From Pseudomonas migulae NBRC 103157 (GTDB taxonomy: Bacteria > Pseudomonadota > Gammaproteobacteria > Pseudomonadales > Pseudomonadaceae), in NCBI RefSeq assembly GCF_002091715.1, contig NZ_BDAG01000016.1, positions 62,001 through 126,000 on the forward strand: 64,000 nt of DNA. Direction: 5' to 3'. A program made the position numbers and the translations under genes. The notes under the pieces are model-generated. The model saw only the letters and a program-made list of their open reading frames with translations, was not told the DNA's origin and made no database searches. This document shows positions 19,016 to 27,245 of this stretch, in pieces. Within the stretch, counting starts at the first letter, position 1, and the number at the start of each line of letters is the position of its first letter.

Positions 19016-21790
19016 TTATCGACGACTTGTTGTTGCTCCGGGATATCCGTTCGCTTTCCAGACTGTAATTATTGTAGTGGCTTCTTCGGCTCTTTTTTTA
19101 ACGTCAGGCACTTGCTCTAGTTTGAGTTTGCCTGGGTGTATAAGTAATGCAAGTTGCTTGTATCGCAGGCTTCTACTGTTGTCGTCTTCGTCAGGAAAAA
19201 TAGCGCGAATGTTATTCTTGTTATTGATAATCTCGATGGCGATATTGTATCCCTTGGAGATTTTTTCATCCGTTTGCGATGGCAGCATTTCAGGCATTAT
19301 AAATGGACTTTCGGGTTTATGACTGTTGCGCGAATGGGACGCTTCAGGTCGACGGTTTGGTTCAGATTGCGGCCGTTCTGATTGTGCTCGTTGAGAGCTA
19401 CTCGACCGACTACCCCCAGAAGGTTGGGGAGCGCTCCAGCCTGGTCCTTCAAATAAGTTGAAAGCAGGTGCCTTCCAGGCTACATAAGATCCACTAGTTG
19501 TTGAATTAAAGCCCAGTGCAGACCGGAAGAGTTCGTCAGCCATCCTGTAAATGTCTGGCCCTAGCCGTTCTTTTTCATTTTTCAGTTCTGCGCGCACTAA
19601 AAGTATTCTTGTTGCAAACTTTCCAAAGTGCTCGGGTTTTGATATCGATTTCGTCTTGTTTATTTTTCCGAGAATTTTCTGTATTTCTTTATTGTCTTTG
19701 ATGGCGTTTGTTATTGATGTGGACTCCTTAAGTTCTTTTTTGAAGTTGTTTAGATCTTCATCGTTGTACCTTTCGCCTTTCTTGCCCAGTACATCCAGAA
19801 AGGTGGTGGGATTGTTGCTGACCATGCAGTAATAGTTGAGCCCGTAGATAGGTCCCGCGGGATCAGGATTGATCCAGCGTTGCAACCACGGTGCGTAATA
19901 ACGGAGGCCGTAGCAATAAAGCCCCGTGGCATCCCGTTCCTTGCCCGAGTAACGGATGGTTTTGTATTTGGCTTCGGTTTCGTCGCGACCTGCCCACAGA
20001 GCAGTCCCGCCGAACGGGTAATACCATTCCTGGCTGATCAGGTCGGCGTTTTGATCCAGTTCCTGCATGCTGGATTTCAAGTGATCGTTGAGGGCGTAAC
20101 GCACCTGATCCTGCTTCATTTCATCGGGTGGCGTCGGCACCCAATGCAGCACCTGCACACTGTTGCTGCCAGCACTGGCGGTGATGACGTGGAGGATTTC
20201 CCCGGTGCCGCTGTGGCTGCGGATTTCCAGGCCGCGCAGGTAACGCACCTCGCGAATGATCGTACGCGCGTTGGTTTGGGCGGAATGCACCTTGCGCACT
20301 CGTTGACCGCTGCCGTCGTAGATATAGCATTCGCAGTCATCTTGTTTATCTTCGCGCACGACGGGACAGACTTTCCTGAGTTGGTTGCGCAGGTCCCAAC
20401 TTAGCCGCTGACCGGGTTGCAACTCCCACAGATTGCCGTTGGCATCGAACCCTGCGGCCAGTTCTGCCTCGGTCGGTGGGCGGTTGTCGCGCTCGGGCAA
20501 GCAGCGGTTGCTGTAGCGGGAACGGGTCAAGGTGCGGCTGTGGGCTTGCGCGCCGACATGCTCCAGATTCAGCAGATTGCCGCCGGCGCAGTAGTAGAAG
20601 GTTTGTGCGTAGTTGGCGATCTGGCCGGGATCGGGCGGCAAGGATTGAAAGTCGGGCAGGGCGGGGCCGCCGCGGCTGGTTTTGGCTTCGCAACCGGTGG
20701 CGTAAATCAGCTGGTAAAGCGTGTCGTAGCGGTAGGTTTTGATCGGCTCGATGCGCTGGTTGTTGAAGTAGCGGATCGGTTGCGCGGCATCCTCGATGCT
20801 CAGCACATTGCCCACGGCGTCGTAGAGATATTTGAGGATCTGCAGCGGCGTGCCATCGGCTTTGTGGGCGCTCAGTTCGGTCAGCCGGCCGTTGGCCTCG
20901 TCGTAATGGTGGCGGGTGATGACGCCGTTGCCGGCGGTTTCCGCTTCGATCTGGCCGGTGGCGTTGTAGTGGATAGCGCTGACCAGAACCTTCTCGGTTT
21001 GTCCATCACCGGCCAAGGTCAGGCGGGTGTTTTTCAGTTGCCCGGCGAGGGTGTAGGCGAAGGCTTGCACATTGCCGAACGCGTCCGTTTGGCGCAGGGG
21101 CTCGGCGGTGGCGGAGTAGGCGTAAGAAGTGGTCGCGCCATCCCCGGACTCGAGCAAGGCGTTTCGTTCTGTCATATCGACGGGCCAATCGGGCGGATCG
21201 ATGCTGATCAAGAATTGCCGCGTCTGTTTCAGCACGCTGCCGAAGAGGCTCAAGTCGCGAACATGCACAGTGCCGGCCGGGTCATCGTGGCGAATCAACT
21301 GGCCACACAGATTGTGCGCGGCGTACTCCGCGCCAACCCCGGCGTAGGTAAATCGTTCGAGCGAGTGCTCGGCCACTTCCCGCCCGTATTCACGCACGGC
21401 CACCGGGTGCAGCAGTTCATCATACTCAGTCAGCGAATGGCTGCCGCGACCGTCCCAGCTTTCAACAAGTTGACCGGCTTCACCGTTCAACACAACACGC
21501 CATCCGGCATCGACGCTGCGGGTCGAAAGCGGAGCACCAGACAGGCTCACCACTTGGCTCAGGTTAAAAGGTGCCAATACATCGGTATGAGCCAGATCAA
21601 ACAGATATGGATCACGACTGCCCACCAACCGGCCCGCCGCGTCGAACCGTTGATGGGTCACTCGCGTATCAACAGGATCAGCAGCCTCCCGCCGATGAAA
21701 CTGCACCGTCCTGACCAGCAACCCTCGCGCATCCGACACCCGAAGGGTCGGTGTGTCGGCATGCGCGTGTGTCGAAGTCGCTGTCGGCAT
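19016..21790 (-). CDS. TccC-like RHS protein with J-domain-like tip
   Basis: A 924-residue RHS protein whose first ~665 residues are collinear with the other RHS core in the window (RGLLVR..., DPVDTRVTHQ, RFDAAGR, HYDEANGRLTEL, KTIRYSGKERDATGLY) and close with DPAG at 643-646 and NYYCMVSNNP. The AT-rich tip (about 668-924) has a helical first part, a Ser/Pro/Arg-rich linker (about 790-830) and a last segment (about 842-915). That segment reads YNIAIEIINN, then RYKQLALLIHPGKL (H885-P-G887), then a long helix DVKKRAEEATTIITVWKANG. This follows the order of a DnaJ J domain, but HPD is HPG. No immunity or Tc partner is adjacent. ATG 21790 is the first in frame and matches the homologous N-terminus. 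Confidence 0.85.
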   Translation of the reverse strand: MPTATSTHAHADTPTLRVSDARGLLVRTVQFHRREAADPVDTRVTHQRFDAAGRLVGSRDPYLFDLAHTDVLAPFNLSQVVSLSGAPLSTRSVDAGWRVVLNGEAGQLVESWDGRGSHSLTEYDELLHPVAVREYGREVAEHSLERFTYAGVGAEYAAHNLCGQLIRHDDPAGTVHVRDLSLFGSVLKQTRQFLISIDPPDWPVDMTERNALLESGDGATTSYAYSATAEPLRQTDAFGNVQAFAYTLAGQLKNTRLTLAGDGQTEKVLVSAIHYNATGQIEAETAGNGVITRHHYDEANGRLTELSAHKADGTPLQILKYLYDAVGNVLSIEDAAQPIRYFNNQRIEPIKTYRYDTLYQLIYATGCEAKTSRGGPALPDFQSLPPDPGQIANYAQTFYYCAGGNLLNLEHVGAQAHSRTLTRSRYSNRCLPERDNRPPTEAELAAGFDANGNLWELQPGQRLSWDLRNQLRKVCPVVREDKQDDCECYIYDGSGQRVRKVHSAQTNARTIIREVRYLRGLEIRSHSGTGEILHVITASAGSNSVQVLHWVPTPPDEMKQDQVRYALNDHLKSSMQELDQNADLISQEWYYPFGGTALWAGRDETEAKYKTIRYSGKERDATGLYCYGLRYYAPWLQRWINPDPAGPIYGLNYYCMVSNNPTTFLDVLGKKGERYNDEDLNNFKKELKESTSITNAIKDNKEIQKILGKINKTKSISKPEHFGKFATRILLVRAELKNEKERLGPDIYRMADELFRSALGFNSTTSGSYVAWKAPAFNLFEGPGWSAPQPSGGSRSSSSQRAQSERPQSEPNRRPEASHSRNSHKPESPFIMPEMLPSQTDEKISKGYNIAIEIINNKNNIRAIFPDEDDNSRSLRYKQLALLIHPGKLKLEQVPDVKKRAEEATTIITVWKANGYPGATTSRR

Positions 21791-21853
21791 CCCTGCGGGT
21801 CCTGATCAAAGTGAACTGTTCTTCACAATGCACGACCTCCACAAGCCTGCCTA

Positions 21854-21869
21854 CTGTAAGAAGTAACAG
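21854..21869. promoter_or_regulatory. LexA/SOS-like inverted repeat before RHS gene 2
   Basis: On the coding strand CTGT-N8-ACAG followed by TAGG, with CTG and CAG ten bases apart as in LexA boxes. The box ends 63 nt upstream of the ATG, almost exactly the 62 nt seen at RHS gene 1. Eleven of the 16 bases are shared with the RHS-1 box. It lies in the 93-base gap after the autotransporter-like gene, suggesting RHS gene 2 has its own promoter. Confidence 0.45.
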
Positions 21870-21883
21870 GTAGAACAGGTTTT

Positions 21884-22951
21884 TCACCACCGCATCCGCA
21901 CACCCAGACTGCCAATCAACCCATTCAAATCATTGTCATCCACATCACTGCTGTAATCGGCGCTGAAGTACAGACTCACGGCGGGCGTGACCCTGGCCAC
22001 CAGACCCAACCCCACTTCGACGGTGGATGAGTAGCGGCTGCTGCTGATCTTGTCGACCTGATCGAGGGTCACGGTATTGCCGGTGTACACCGTGTGCCAC
22101 AAGTTGGTCCGCACATACGGTTCAACCGCGAGGCCGTTGATGTCGTAACTACCTTTCAATCGCGCACCGACCCGGCCGCTCCAGGAGGACAGGTCGCTGG
22201 ACGACGCATTGCCCGAACCTGCGTACGGCGTGTCCAGTGTGATTCGCTGGTTGATCAACTGCGCCTGGGGCTCGACGACCCAGTTGTCGCTCAGACCAAT
22301 CGGAAAGCCGCCTTCCACCGAGAAGGTGACTGCGCTGCCTTCGGTGACTTGCCGGGCGCCTTGTTCGGTGCGGCTGATGCCGTTGACCCGACCTCCGCTG
22401 GCCGTCAAATCCACGTGCCAGCCTTGGGGGCCGGTCAGGCTGTAGTAGGCGCCGAGGCTCTGGCCTTGCAGGTTAAGCGTGTCAGTGTTGGGGGCGGCGA
22501 GGGCGCGACTGGTCAGCAGGCCGTTGCCGTTACTCTGGAACTGACTGGTGCCGCCGATCAGACCGAACTGCTGGGTATGGCCGCTGCCACTTTGCAGGGT
22601 CAGGATCGCCGGGCCTTTGAGTTGATTGGCGCCAGGCAGCGTGAAGCCATGGGACTGGTAATCGGTTAGAGCTTGACGCGACGCCTGTCCATAAAGCTGA
22701 TCCCAGGCCGACGGCGCAGCGTCTTCGACGGTCAGGTGTGAACTTCGCAAATCAGGATTGGCGCTGAAGCGGCCGGGGTAGGTTGCTGCGAGCGCGGGCA
22801 AGGTAAGCGCCGGAATCTCCTGGTCATACCAGGGGGGTGTTTCTTCCTCGGCAGGTGAGGCCTGCACTTCCATGGATGAGCACAGCAGGAGTGAACTCGA
22901 GACAGTGCAAAAAGTGACTTTGATCTCTTGTGGGGTGAATGAAGTTTTCAT
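21884..22951 (-). CDS. Autotransporter-type outer-membrane beta-barrel protein
   Basis: A 355-residue protein with an N-terminal export signal (hydrophobic VTFCTVSSSLLLCSS, residues about 10-25, with MEVQASPAEEE following) and a C-terminal autotransporter barrel, ending GSLGVRMRW with the terminal aromatic typical of outer-membrane proteins. GLSDNWVVEPQAQLINQRI and YDINGLAVEPYVRTNLWHT are typical autotransporter-barrel strands. Only about 90-100 residues lie between the signal and the barrel region, far less than a usual passenger, so it is either a minimal autotransporter or the remnant of a larger one. It lies directly upstream of RHS gene 2 on the same strand. Confidence 0.8.
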   Translation of the reverse strand: MKTSFTPQEIKVTFCTVSSSLLLCSSMEVQASPAEEETPPWYDQEIPALTLPALAATYPGRFSANPDLRSSHLTVEDAAPSAWDQLYGQASRQALTDYQSHGFTLPGANQLKGPAILTLQSGSGHTQQFGLIGGTSQFQSNGNGLLTSRALAAPNTDTLNLQGQSLGAYYSLTGPQGWHVDLTASGGRVNGISRTEQGARQVTEGSAVTFSVEGGFPIGLSDNWVVEPQAQLINQRITLDTPYAGSGNASSSDLSSWSGRVGARLKGSYDINGLAVEPYVRTNLWHTVYTGNTVTLDQVDKISSSRYSSTVEVGLGLVARVTPAVSLYFSADYSSDVDDNDLNGLIGSLGVRMRW

Positions 22952-23370
22952 GGAGGTCTACCTTGCAGTCGCATGCGGCATCTCGCTCTGGCGTCTCTCC
23001 TACCCCGAATGAGGGGCGACCGAATGGAGTGGGGCAAGCCTTGGCCCGCCCGTTTTCACGGGTGTCTGATGGTTTGCCTCAGGTGTTACTTCCGGGGGTA
23101 GTACGGTGAAGCTAAGAAGACTCAAAGCTCCGCGTCAAGAAAATGAACGATGAGCGGTATGGCTAATTTAGCCGATGCAACTAATTGTTTTTTAGTACTT
23201 ATCTAAGTTCTTGTTTGTACGAAAAATCATCATGGGAACCGTGATCCAGAGGCTTTTTGGCAACCGACAATCGGTAAGTGAACCTGATTGGCCGACAGGA
23301 CAGCCAATCAAATCCCCACCCGGATTACTGTCAATAATGCTTGAGAAAATGAGGGCGCTAGAAGGTGGCG
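22952..23370. other. 419-bp AT-rich intergenic region
   Basis: Between the EEP hydrolase (ends 23371) and the autotransporter-like gene (starts 22951). It is AT-rich at 23140-23260, holds a small inverted repeat GGCTAATTTAGCC (23161-23173) and a CCCG/CGGG hairpin near 23049-23062. It must hold the promoter of the autotransporter-like gene. A TTG-started plus-strand frame from 23211 exists but most of it is antisense to the hydrolase. Confidence 0.6.
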
Positions 23371-24177
23371 CTATAAATGCACTTCAACCGCCAACGGCAA
23401 ATGATCCGACAAATGCGTCCATGGCCTGCTTCCCAATATCCGCGGGTCGTGGCTGCTGGCATTGCGCAGATAAACCCGGTCCAGGCGCAGCAACGGAAAC
23501 CGCGCCGGATAGGTTTTGGCAGGACGACCATGGTGGCGTTCGAAGACTTCGTGCAGGTAATCGCGACGGGCGAGGGCGGTGTTGCCTTGTAGCTGCCAGT
23601 CGTTGAAGTCGCCGGCGATGATCACCGGGGCATGGTCGGGCAATGACTCCAGCAGCTGGCAGAGCAATTCGAGCTGCAATTGGCGATGGCTTTCCAGCAA
23701 GCTCAGGTGCACGCAGATGGCATGGACTTCGGCGTGTCCCGGCACGTCCAGCACGCAATGCAACAGTCCGCGACGCTCGGGCCCGGTGATCGAGACGTCG
23801 AGGTTGCGGTATTCGCGGATCGGATATTTTGACAGCAGTGCATTGCCGTGGTGGCCATCAGGGTAGACCGCGTTGCGCCCGTAGGCGAAATCGCTCCACA
23901 TGCTGTCGGCCAGAAACTCGTATTGCGAGGTCTGCGGCCAATTATTGAAACGGGAAGAATGCCGCTCGTGTTCGCCGACGACTTCCTGCAGGAACACCAG
24001 ATCTGCCGAGGTACTGCGTACCGCCTCACGCAGCTCCGGGAGTATGAAGCGTCGGTTGAGTGCGGTGAAGCCCTTGTGGGTGTTGACGGTCAGCACCCGA
24101 AGTCGATGAATCGCCGGGGGCGTGTTCAATGGCACCGAGTCGACGGATTGCCGTTTGGAGTCATCGCTCACTTTCAC
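23371..24177 (-). CDS. Endonuclease/exonuclease/phosphatase family hydrolase (YbhP-like)
   Basis: A 268-residue EEP-fold phosphoesterase. The metal and catalytic motifs are all present: [38 protein letters not shown] and [10 protein letters not shown]. No signal peptide is evident. In enterobacteria the YbhP homologue sits with the cardiolipin synthase ClsB, but no clsB is adjacent here, so the substrate (nucleic acid or phospholipid headgroup) stays open. It follows the second PIG-L gene on the same strand after a REP pair. Confidence 0.85.
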   Translation of the reverse strand: MKVSDDSKRQSVDSVPLNTPPAIHRLRVLTVNTHKGFTALNRRFILPELREAVRSTSADLVFLQEVVGEHERHSSRFNNWPQTSQYEFLADSMWSDFAYGRNAVYPDGHHGNALLSKYPIREYRNLDVSITGPERRGLLHCVLDVPGHAEVHAICVHLSLLESHRQLQLELLCQLLESLPDHAPVIIAGDFNDWQLQGNTALARRDYLHEVFERHHGRPAKTYPARFPLLRLDRVYLRNASSHDPRILGSRPWTHLSDHLPLAVEVHL

Positions 24178-24255
24178 TCCTCTGAATCAGGGTTGCTTAT
24201 GTATGCGACTGATGTGGCGGCAGGCAGTTCAGTACGAATGTACGCCCCATTCCCT

Positions 24256-24343
24256 GTGGGAGCGGGCTTGCTCGCGAATGCGATAGATCAGTCGGCATCA
24301 ATGTTCGATGACAGACCGCTTTCGCGAGCAAGCCCGCTCCCAT
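24256..24343. repeat. REP pair, family A
   Basis: Inverted GTGGGAGCGGGCTTGCTCGCGAA arms between the EEP hydrolase gene and the second PIG-L gene. Confidence 0.9.
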
Positions 24344-24359
24344 ATTGGATAGGTGTAGT

Positions 24360-25118
24360 TCAGACGAATACGATTTCATACGGCAACCGCATACGCTCAA
24401 GCAGCACCGGTGGCAGCAGCGGGGCGATACCGATGGCCGGCTCACCATCGAGCTGACTGGCATAAGCGTGGGTGGCGTGGCTTTTGCGCGCGACGGACCA
24501 CGTATCGAGACGAACCTTGCGGGCGCGATGCCAAGGGATCAATCCACTGTCACGCAACGGCCAGTGCCAGGCCCAGACGGGCATTTCGTTGAACGCGGCG
24601 CCGACCGAGGCCGCAGCTTTAGCGCTGGCACGACCGACGGCTTCATGGTCGATATTGCCGTCCTCGCACCAGGTGGTGAACACCACATCGCCAGGCCGCA
24701 GATAGCGAGCGATGAACTGGGTCAATTGAAGCTCGCGCTCGGCCAGGGCGTTGTCGGTAAAACCGCCGCGAATCCACTTCAGGCTGTGCATCGGCAACCC
24801 GAGCCGGCGCAAGGCTTCGACGCTTTCCTGGGGGCGAAACACACTGAGGCGCTTCTCTGACCATTGCTGCGACCCCGGATGACTGGCGCTGCCGTCGGTG
24901 ATCGAGATCAATTGGAGGGGATGGCCAAGGGCACTGAGTAATTGCAGCAGACCGCCGCAGGTCACCACTTCGTCACCGGGATGCGGCGCGATCACCACGG
25001 CGCGCCCGCCAGCGGGGACCAGGGTCTGCGTATTGATGACCGGAACATTGTCCAGCTGAAGAGCGCTATTCCAGATCTGCGCTGAAGGGCTGCTGTCGCT
25101 GATGGAAACGGATTTCAT
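24360..25118 (-). CDS. PIG-L/LmbE-family paralogue lacking the catalytic-base Asp
   Basis: A 252-residue protein clearly paralogous to the PIG-L deacetylase at 26487-27245: same length, the same MHSLKW(I/L)RGGF segment, GDVVFTTWCEDGNIDHEAVGRA and C-terminal LPYEIVFV. PIG-L enzymes hydrolyse N-acetyl groups from GlcNAc-type sugars using a zinc ion held by the His and second Asp of the HPDDE motif, with the first Asp as general base. Here the motif is HPGDE (APHPGDEVVTCGG, near residue 45), so the zinc ligands remain but the base is glycine. It may be inactive, a binding partner, or of altered chemistry. It lies 116 bases after the glycosyltransferase gene. Confidence 0.85.
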   Translation of the reverse strand: MKSVSISDSSPSAQIWNSALQLDNVPVINTQTLVPAGGRAVVIAPHPGDEVVTCGGLLQLLSALGHPLQLISITDGSASHPGSQQWSEKRLSVFRPQESVEALRRLGLPMHSLKWIRGGFTDNALAERELQLTQFIARYLRPGDVVFTTWCEDGNIDHEAVGRASAKAAASVGAAFNEMPVWAWHWPLRDSGLIPWHRARKVRLDTWSVARKSHATHAYASQLDGEPAIGIAPLLPPVLLERMRLPYEIVFV

Positions 25119-25234
25119 CGGGCTACGTCCTTGTTCTGGTTGATAGCAGAGTGCCGCGTTCCGAACCCTGGATTGCAGCGAGCAGAGTATTGCTCAAGTA
25201 CGGCTATTCGTCGCGTCGATGTTCGATCTGATTT

Positions 25235-25894
25235 TTATCCGGCCTGTACGAGTTCGCGCAAGTAATCACCGAAGCCGCCCCGGGCCCGACTGTCCAGGCG
25301 CGCACTGGTGAGCACCTGAGGACGCTGGCTCCAGGCAATCGTCGCGCCGCAGCGTTCGAGTTGCCGCACCAGTTGCACGTCTTCATCGCTCGCCAGGGGT
25401 TCGAAACCGCCTGCGCGCCGGTAAGCGTCGGCGCTGATCCCGAGATTGGCGCCGTGAATATGTCGATGTCCCTCACGGTTCTGATAGTGCTGGTGATACT
25501 GAATCTGTGCCGACTCACTGAACGATTCGTCCCAGGTTTCCACGGTGACCGTGCCACACACAGCATCCACCTCCAGCGACAGTTGCGCCACCAGCCAGTC
25601 GTGAGCCACGCGACTGTCGGCGTCGGAGCAGGAAATCCAGCGCACCCCGCGCTCCAGCAGAAACCGCGCACCCGCAGCGCGGGCCTGGCCAACATTGCGT
25701 GCGTTGATTTCCAGGCAGTGCACCGGGTAACTGCCGACGATGTCGGACGATCGATCCGTGCAACTGTCGAGCACCACCAGAACGACGACTGTCTCACCGC
25801 CCAACAGCTCATGTTGCGCGGCTCGCAGCGCAGCTTGCAGACAGTCTTCGAGCAGGTCTTCCTCGTTATGCGCCGGGATCAGGATGCCGATCAT
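25235..25894 (-). CDS. Family 2 glycosyltransferase
   Basis: A 219-residue GT-A glycosyltransferase. It begins MIGILIPAHNEEDLLEDCL, the usual GT2 nucleotide-sugar site, then VVLVVLDSCTDRS and the metal-binding CSDADSRV near residue 93. The last part, GFEPLASDEDVQLVRQLE, supplies the acceptor-side acidic motif. No membrane segment, so it is a soluble cytoplasmic transferase. ATG 25894 overlaps the methyltransferase stop by four bases (ATGA). It is the last gene of the glgX-linked cassette. The sugar donor is unknown. Confidence 0.88.
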   Translation of the reverse strand: MIGILIPAHNEEDLLEDCLQAALRAAQHELLGGETVVVLVVLDSCTDRSSDIVGSYPVHCLEINARNVGQARAAGARFLLERGVRWISCSDADSRVAHDWLVAQLSLEVDAVCGTVTVETWDESFSESAQIQYHQHYQNREGHRHIHGANLGISADAYRRAGGFEPLASDEDVQLVRQLERCGATIAWSQRPQVLTSARLDSRARGGFGDYLRELVQAG

Positions 25895-26490
25895 CGCAAG
25901 CCCTCCAGCTTCGCCACCGAGCGCGGTTCGCGGCTCCAGAGTTCCAACAGGAAATCGGCTTCCTGATGCAGGACCAGGCGCGGCAGGTGAAGATGCTCGT
26001 GCAACAGGTCATGAACCTGTCGGGCGTTAAGCGGGCAGCCATCGATCGGCGGACGCCAGTGGCAGGCCAGCAATTGGCCGTCGGCGGTCAGTGACTGTGC
26101 CGCGTGCTCGATGAGTTGTTCGAGATCACCGGCGTCCAGGTAGTAACCGACTTCACTGAGCACGATCAGGTCGAACTGTTCGTTCGGCCAGTCGCCGGGC
26201 AAGCGGCTTTGGCGGACTTCGGCGTGGTCGAACAGACTCAGGCGCGTTCTGGCCAGCGTCACGGCAGCGGCTGCGGTGTCGCAGCACAACAGGCGATCGC
26301 AGCGAGCGGCCAGCTCGGCACTCAACTCCCCGTTGGCGCAACCGGGTTCGAAGATGGAGCGGTAGCGGGGGCGGGGCAACGTAGCGAGGGTGATCGCGCG
26401 TTTGCGCTGTTCGTACCAGCGCTGACGAAACGCCCAGGGGTCGTCGCTGCCGGCAAACAACCCGTCGAAGTAGCGATCCTCGACACTCAT
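25891..26490 (-). CDS. NodS-like SAM-dependent methyltransferase
   Basis: A 199-residue class I methyltransferase. It starts MSVEDRYFDGLFAGSDDPWAFRQRWYEQRKR, resembling the N-terminus of the nodulation-S family, and the SAM motif I is FEPGCANGELSAELA (about 48-62), followed by CDTA and DLIVLSEVGYYL. NodS methylates the amino nitrogen of a deacetylated sugar; the adjacent PIG-L deacetylase makes such a role plausible here, but that is inference. The start and stop both overlap neighbours by ATGA. Confidence 0.85.
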   Translation of the reverse strand: MSVEDRYFDGLFAGSDDPWAFRQRWYEQRKRAITLATLPRPRYRSIFEPGCANGELSAELAARCDRLLCCDTAAAAVTLARTRLSLFDHAEVRQSRLPGDWPNEQFDLIVLSEVGYYLDAGDLEQLIEHAAQSLTADGQLLACHWRPPIDGCPLNARQVHDLLHEHLHLPRLVLHQEADFLLELWSREPRSVAKLEGLR

Positions 26491-27245
26491 AGAAACACCA
26501 CCTCAAACGGTTGCAGTAATCGATCAAGCACATACGGCGCCAGCACCGGCGGCAAGCCAATGTTTGGGTCGCCCTCCAATTGACTGGCAAAGGCATGAAT
26601 GGCATGACGCTTGCGCGCGACCAGCGGCGGGGCCAGCAGGATTTTCCGTGCTCGCTGCCAGGGCACCAGGCTGTCTTCAGGGGTTGCCCAATGCCACGTC
26701 CAGACGGGCAGTTCATGCACCGTTGCGCCGACACGTTTCGCCGCCGCGGCACTGGCGCGCCCAACCGCTTCATGGTCGCAATGGCCGTCCTCGCGCCACG
26801 TGGTGAAAACCACGTCGGTGGGGCGCAGGTGACGTTCGATGAATTCCACCAATTGCGTTTCCCGCGCCGCGACCTGACTGTCGGCGAACCCGCCGCGCAA
26901 CCATTTGAGGCTGTGCAACGGCAGGCCGAGTCGACGCAACGCTTCAACGGATTCTTGCGGACGGACCGCACACAAGCGCTCGACCGGCCAGCGCCGGGAG
27001 CCGGGATGGCTCGCGCTGCCGTCGGTGACCGAAATCAATTGCAACGGCCGTTCCGCGGCGGCGAGCAACTGCAGGAAACCGCCGCAGCCAAGCACTTCGT
27101 CGTCAGGGTGCGGGGCGATGACCACGGCCCGGGAACCTTCGGGCACCAGGTCGAGGATGTCGATCACTGGCATTTGCGCCAGGTGGCTGGAGGTTTGCCA
27201 CAGGTGCAAGGGCGTGCCCTGACCGACGATGGGATTGGTTTTCAT
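26487..27245 (-). CDS. PIG-L/LmbE-family deacetylase with intact HPDDE motif
   Basis: A 252-residue zinc N-deacetylase-like protein. APHPDDEVLGCGG (near residue 45) supplies zinc His and Asp plus the general base, and GHCDHEAVGRA contains a third histidine site. Members deacetylate GlcNAc-type groups in glycolipids, mycothiol or bacillithiol precursors. ATG 27245 was chosen because it overlaps the TGA of the upstream gene (ATGA) and gives the same length as its paralogue; a longer frame up to 27632 is antisense-like noise rich in Arg/Pro. Second gene after glgX. Confidence 0.88.
   Translation of the reverse strand: MKTNPIVGQGTPLHLWQTSSHLAQMPVIDILDLVPEGSRAVVIAPHPDDEVLGCGGFLQLLAAAERPLQLISVTDGSASHPGSRRWPVERLCAVRPQESVEALRRLGLPLHSLKWLRGGFADSQVAARETQLVEFIERHLRPTDVVFTTWREDGHCDHEAVGRASAAAAKRVGATVHELPVWTWHWATPEDSLVPWQRARKILLAPPLVARKRHAIHAFASQLEGDPNIGLPPVLAPYVLDRLLQPFEVVFL

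Noticed and set aside
23211..23606. 131-codon TTG-started frame before the EEP hydrolase gene
   Set aside because: Two thirds of it is antisense to the EEP gene; the unique part is AT-rich and looks like leader.
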